A DNA stretch of 7,646 nt. Origin: Thermoplasmatota archaeon (GTDB lineage: Archaea > Thermoplasmatota > E2 > JACPAO01 > JAHFTW01). Location: contig JANQNI010000273.1 in assembly GCA_028289805.1 (NCBI GenBank), forward strand, positions 1 through 7,646, given 5' to 3'. Positions 5,730 to 7,646 of this stretch are shown here, piece after piece (positions within the stretch are counted from its first letter, which is position 1; each line of letters opens with the position of its first letter). The notes beneath the pieces are model-generated. The model ran no database searches. It worked only from the letters and a program-made list of their open reading frames with translations, and was not told where the DNA came from. A program made the translations under genes and the position numbers.

Positions 5730-6489
5730 TCAATGCACGATGCGACGCCGCATGGTCCGCACCGCCAGCGCCGGGACCACGTAGGCGGCGACGGCGACGT
5801 ACACGACGCTCCAGGGGGCAATGTCGGGCCAGTCGCCCAGGGCGGCGCCCCGCACCAGTTGGACCGCGTGGGTCAGGGGCAGCGCCACCGCGACGGCCCG
5901 CGCCGCGTCGGGCAACTGCTCCAGGGGGAAGAACGTGCCTGAGAACAGGAACTGGGGGGTGATGAACAGAAAAAACGCGTAGCTGAACTGGTCGATGACG
6001 CGCACGCGGCTGCTGACGTAGAGGCCGATGCCGGCGAACATCATGCCGATGGCGAACGCCAGGACGGGGATGAGGAATGCCGTCGGGTAGGACAGCAGGC
6101 CGAACGCGGCGACGACGAGGCTCATGAGCGCGGCGTTGATGGTGGCCCGGAACGCAGCCCACAGCACCTCGCCCCACAGGATGTCCGTGGGCGTCAGGGG
6201 CGTGGCCATGACGGCGTCCCAGGTCTTCTGGAAGTACATGCGGACGTAGCTGCTGTACGTGGTCTCCATGAACGCCGTCTGCATCATGGTGATGGCGACG
6301 ATGGCCGGCGCGATGAAGCGGATGTAGGGGATGCCCTGCACCTCCTCGATGAGGGCCCCCAGTCCATACCCCATGGCGATGAGGTACAGGAACGGCTCCG
6401 CCAGCGGCGGCAGGGCGTTGACCTTCCAGGTCTTCTTGTAGACCTCGAAGTTGCGCCCCACCATCGCGCGCACGCCGGCGGCGGTGGCG

Positions 6490-6497
<8 letters not shown>
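5730..6497 (-). CDS. ABC-2 type exporter permease, NodJ-like
   Basis: This 255-residue integral membrane protein has about six hydrophobic helices (roughly 30-50, 58-77, 108-133, 138-160, 171-191, 228-247), the usual ABC-2 permease layout. The N-terminal block LPPLAEPFLYLIAMGYGLG and the C-terminal block TPQFLFSGTFFPLEQLP, followed by LPLTHAVQLVRG, are characteristic of the NodJ/DrrB group, which exports lipo-oligosaccharides, lipids or drugs. It works with the ATPase encoded just upstream; two copies of each would form the transporter. The GTG start at 6497 overlaps the ATPase gene by eight bases, and CCTCC at 6505-6509 gives a GGAGG Shine-Dalgarno seven bases upstream, so the start is well supported. 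The substrate cannot be told from the sequence. The RRRIVH tail is predicted cytoplasmic. The nearest downstream gene is tldD, 196 bases away. Confidence 0.92.
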
Positions 6498-7407
<910 letters not shown>

Positions 7408-7432
7408 GGTCGGCGTGGGACCGGCGGGGTCT

Positions 7433-7438
7433 GGATAG
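7433..7438 (-). promoter_or_regulatory. Candidate TATA-like element for the ABC exporter operon
   Basis: The minus strand reads CTATCC, with TAT 28-30 bases before the ATG at 7407. It closely resembles the TTATCC found at the same distance before pdxT and fits a leaderless transcript. It also argues for ATG 7407 rather than GTG 7449, which lies upstream of it. Confidence 0.4.
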
Positions 7439-7498
7439 GGGTTGTGCACGGAGCCGAGGCAGCAACGCTGGGCGCTCCGACTCTTGCAGGAGGTCCGC

Positions 7499-7646
7499 TC
7501 AGGCGAGCTCCGCGTGCAGCCGCTGCAACCGCTCGGCGGGGACGGCCACGGTGCGCCGGGCGACGGCGAGGGGGTAGGGGTAGCCGGGGTGGTTGCGGTC
7601 GTGGCACAACGGCAGCAGGTGCGGCAGGGCGTCGGGGTCCGCCGCG
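7499..7646 (-). CDS. C-terminal 48 residues of an unidentified protein, possibly NurA-like
   Basis: Only the last 48 codons are present; the gene enters from the right edge and ends at the TGA at 7499-7501. The frame shows real-protein character: LPHLLPLCHDRNHPGYPYPLAVARRTVAVPAERLQRLHAELA, with an amphipathic final helix and the GC-rich third-codon bias of the neighbouring genes. The block GYPYPL followed by a short basic segment and a terminal helix reminds one of the end of NurA-domain nucleases (DNA end resection with HerA), but this is a weak resemblance from a short piece, and the call should be treated as a guess. The 91 bases between this stop and the ATPase start hold the exporter promoter candidate and a weak stem, with no other gene. 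Confidence 0.6.
   Translation of the reverse strand, partial: AADPDALPHLLPLCHDRNHPGYPYPLAVARRTVAVPAERLQRLHAELA

Noticed and set aside
5534..5821. Longer TldD start up to 5821
   Set aside because: The extra residues overlap the permease gene and the inverted repeat, are low-complexity and do not resemble TldD N-termini, while GTG 5533 has a promoter-like patch at the expected distance.
7450..7478. Possible terminator stem after the gene at the right edge (GGAGC/GCTCC outside CAGC/GCTG)
   Set aside because: The two stems are only five and four base pairs with an unequal interior loop and no T-run; too weak to annotate in such GC-rich DNA.

Overview
The window is very GC-rich (roughly 70% by eye) and gene-dense, and most likely comes from an archaeon. 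Three things point that way. The pyridoxal-phosphate glutaminase has the archaeal-looking N-terminal motif QGAVSEH. There are two archaeal-style winged-helix regulators, one anchored in the membrane. And the genes that head transcription units have an AT-rich island about 25-30 bases before the start codon and no Shine-Dalgarno (SD), whereas the internal operon genes have a good SD and no such island. The lineage (for example a GC-rich Thermoplasmatota relative) is a guess.

Layout. Plus strand, 1-1607: the 3' part of a gene for a probable secreted or lipid-anchored beta-rich protein, overlapping by three bases the start of pdxT, which encodes the glutaminase subunit of PLP synthase. Minus strand, 1604-7646, in order of transcription (right to left): the last 48 codons of a gene running off the window; an ABC exporter pair of NodI/NodJ type (ATPase, then permease, 8-base overlap); a 196-base gap with a long inverted repeat; the tldD-tldE protease pair (TGATG overlap); a palindrome; an ArsR-type DNA-binding protein with two membrane helices; and a small winged-helix regulator. 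pdxT and that last gene converge and share one CTAG as both stop codons.

How the parts may work together. TldD/TldE form a metalloprotease known for peptide maturation and clearance of unfolded peptides. The NodIJ-type exporter lies just upstream of it and the membrane regulator just downstream. A peptide-processing and export function sensed at the membrane is possible, but no precursor peptide gene is visible, so this rests on adjacency only. pdxT supplies ammonia for vitamin B6 synthesis; its partner pdxS is not in the window.

No tRNA, rRNA, CRISPR array, insertion sequence or clear mobile element was seen. No gene-free stretch exceeds 200 bases.
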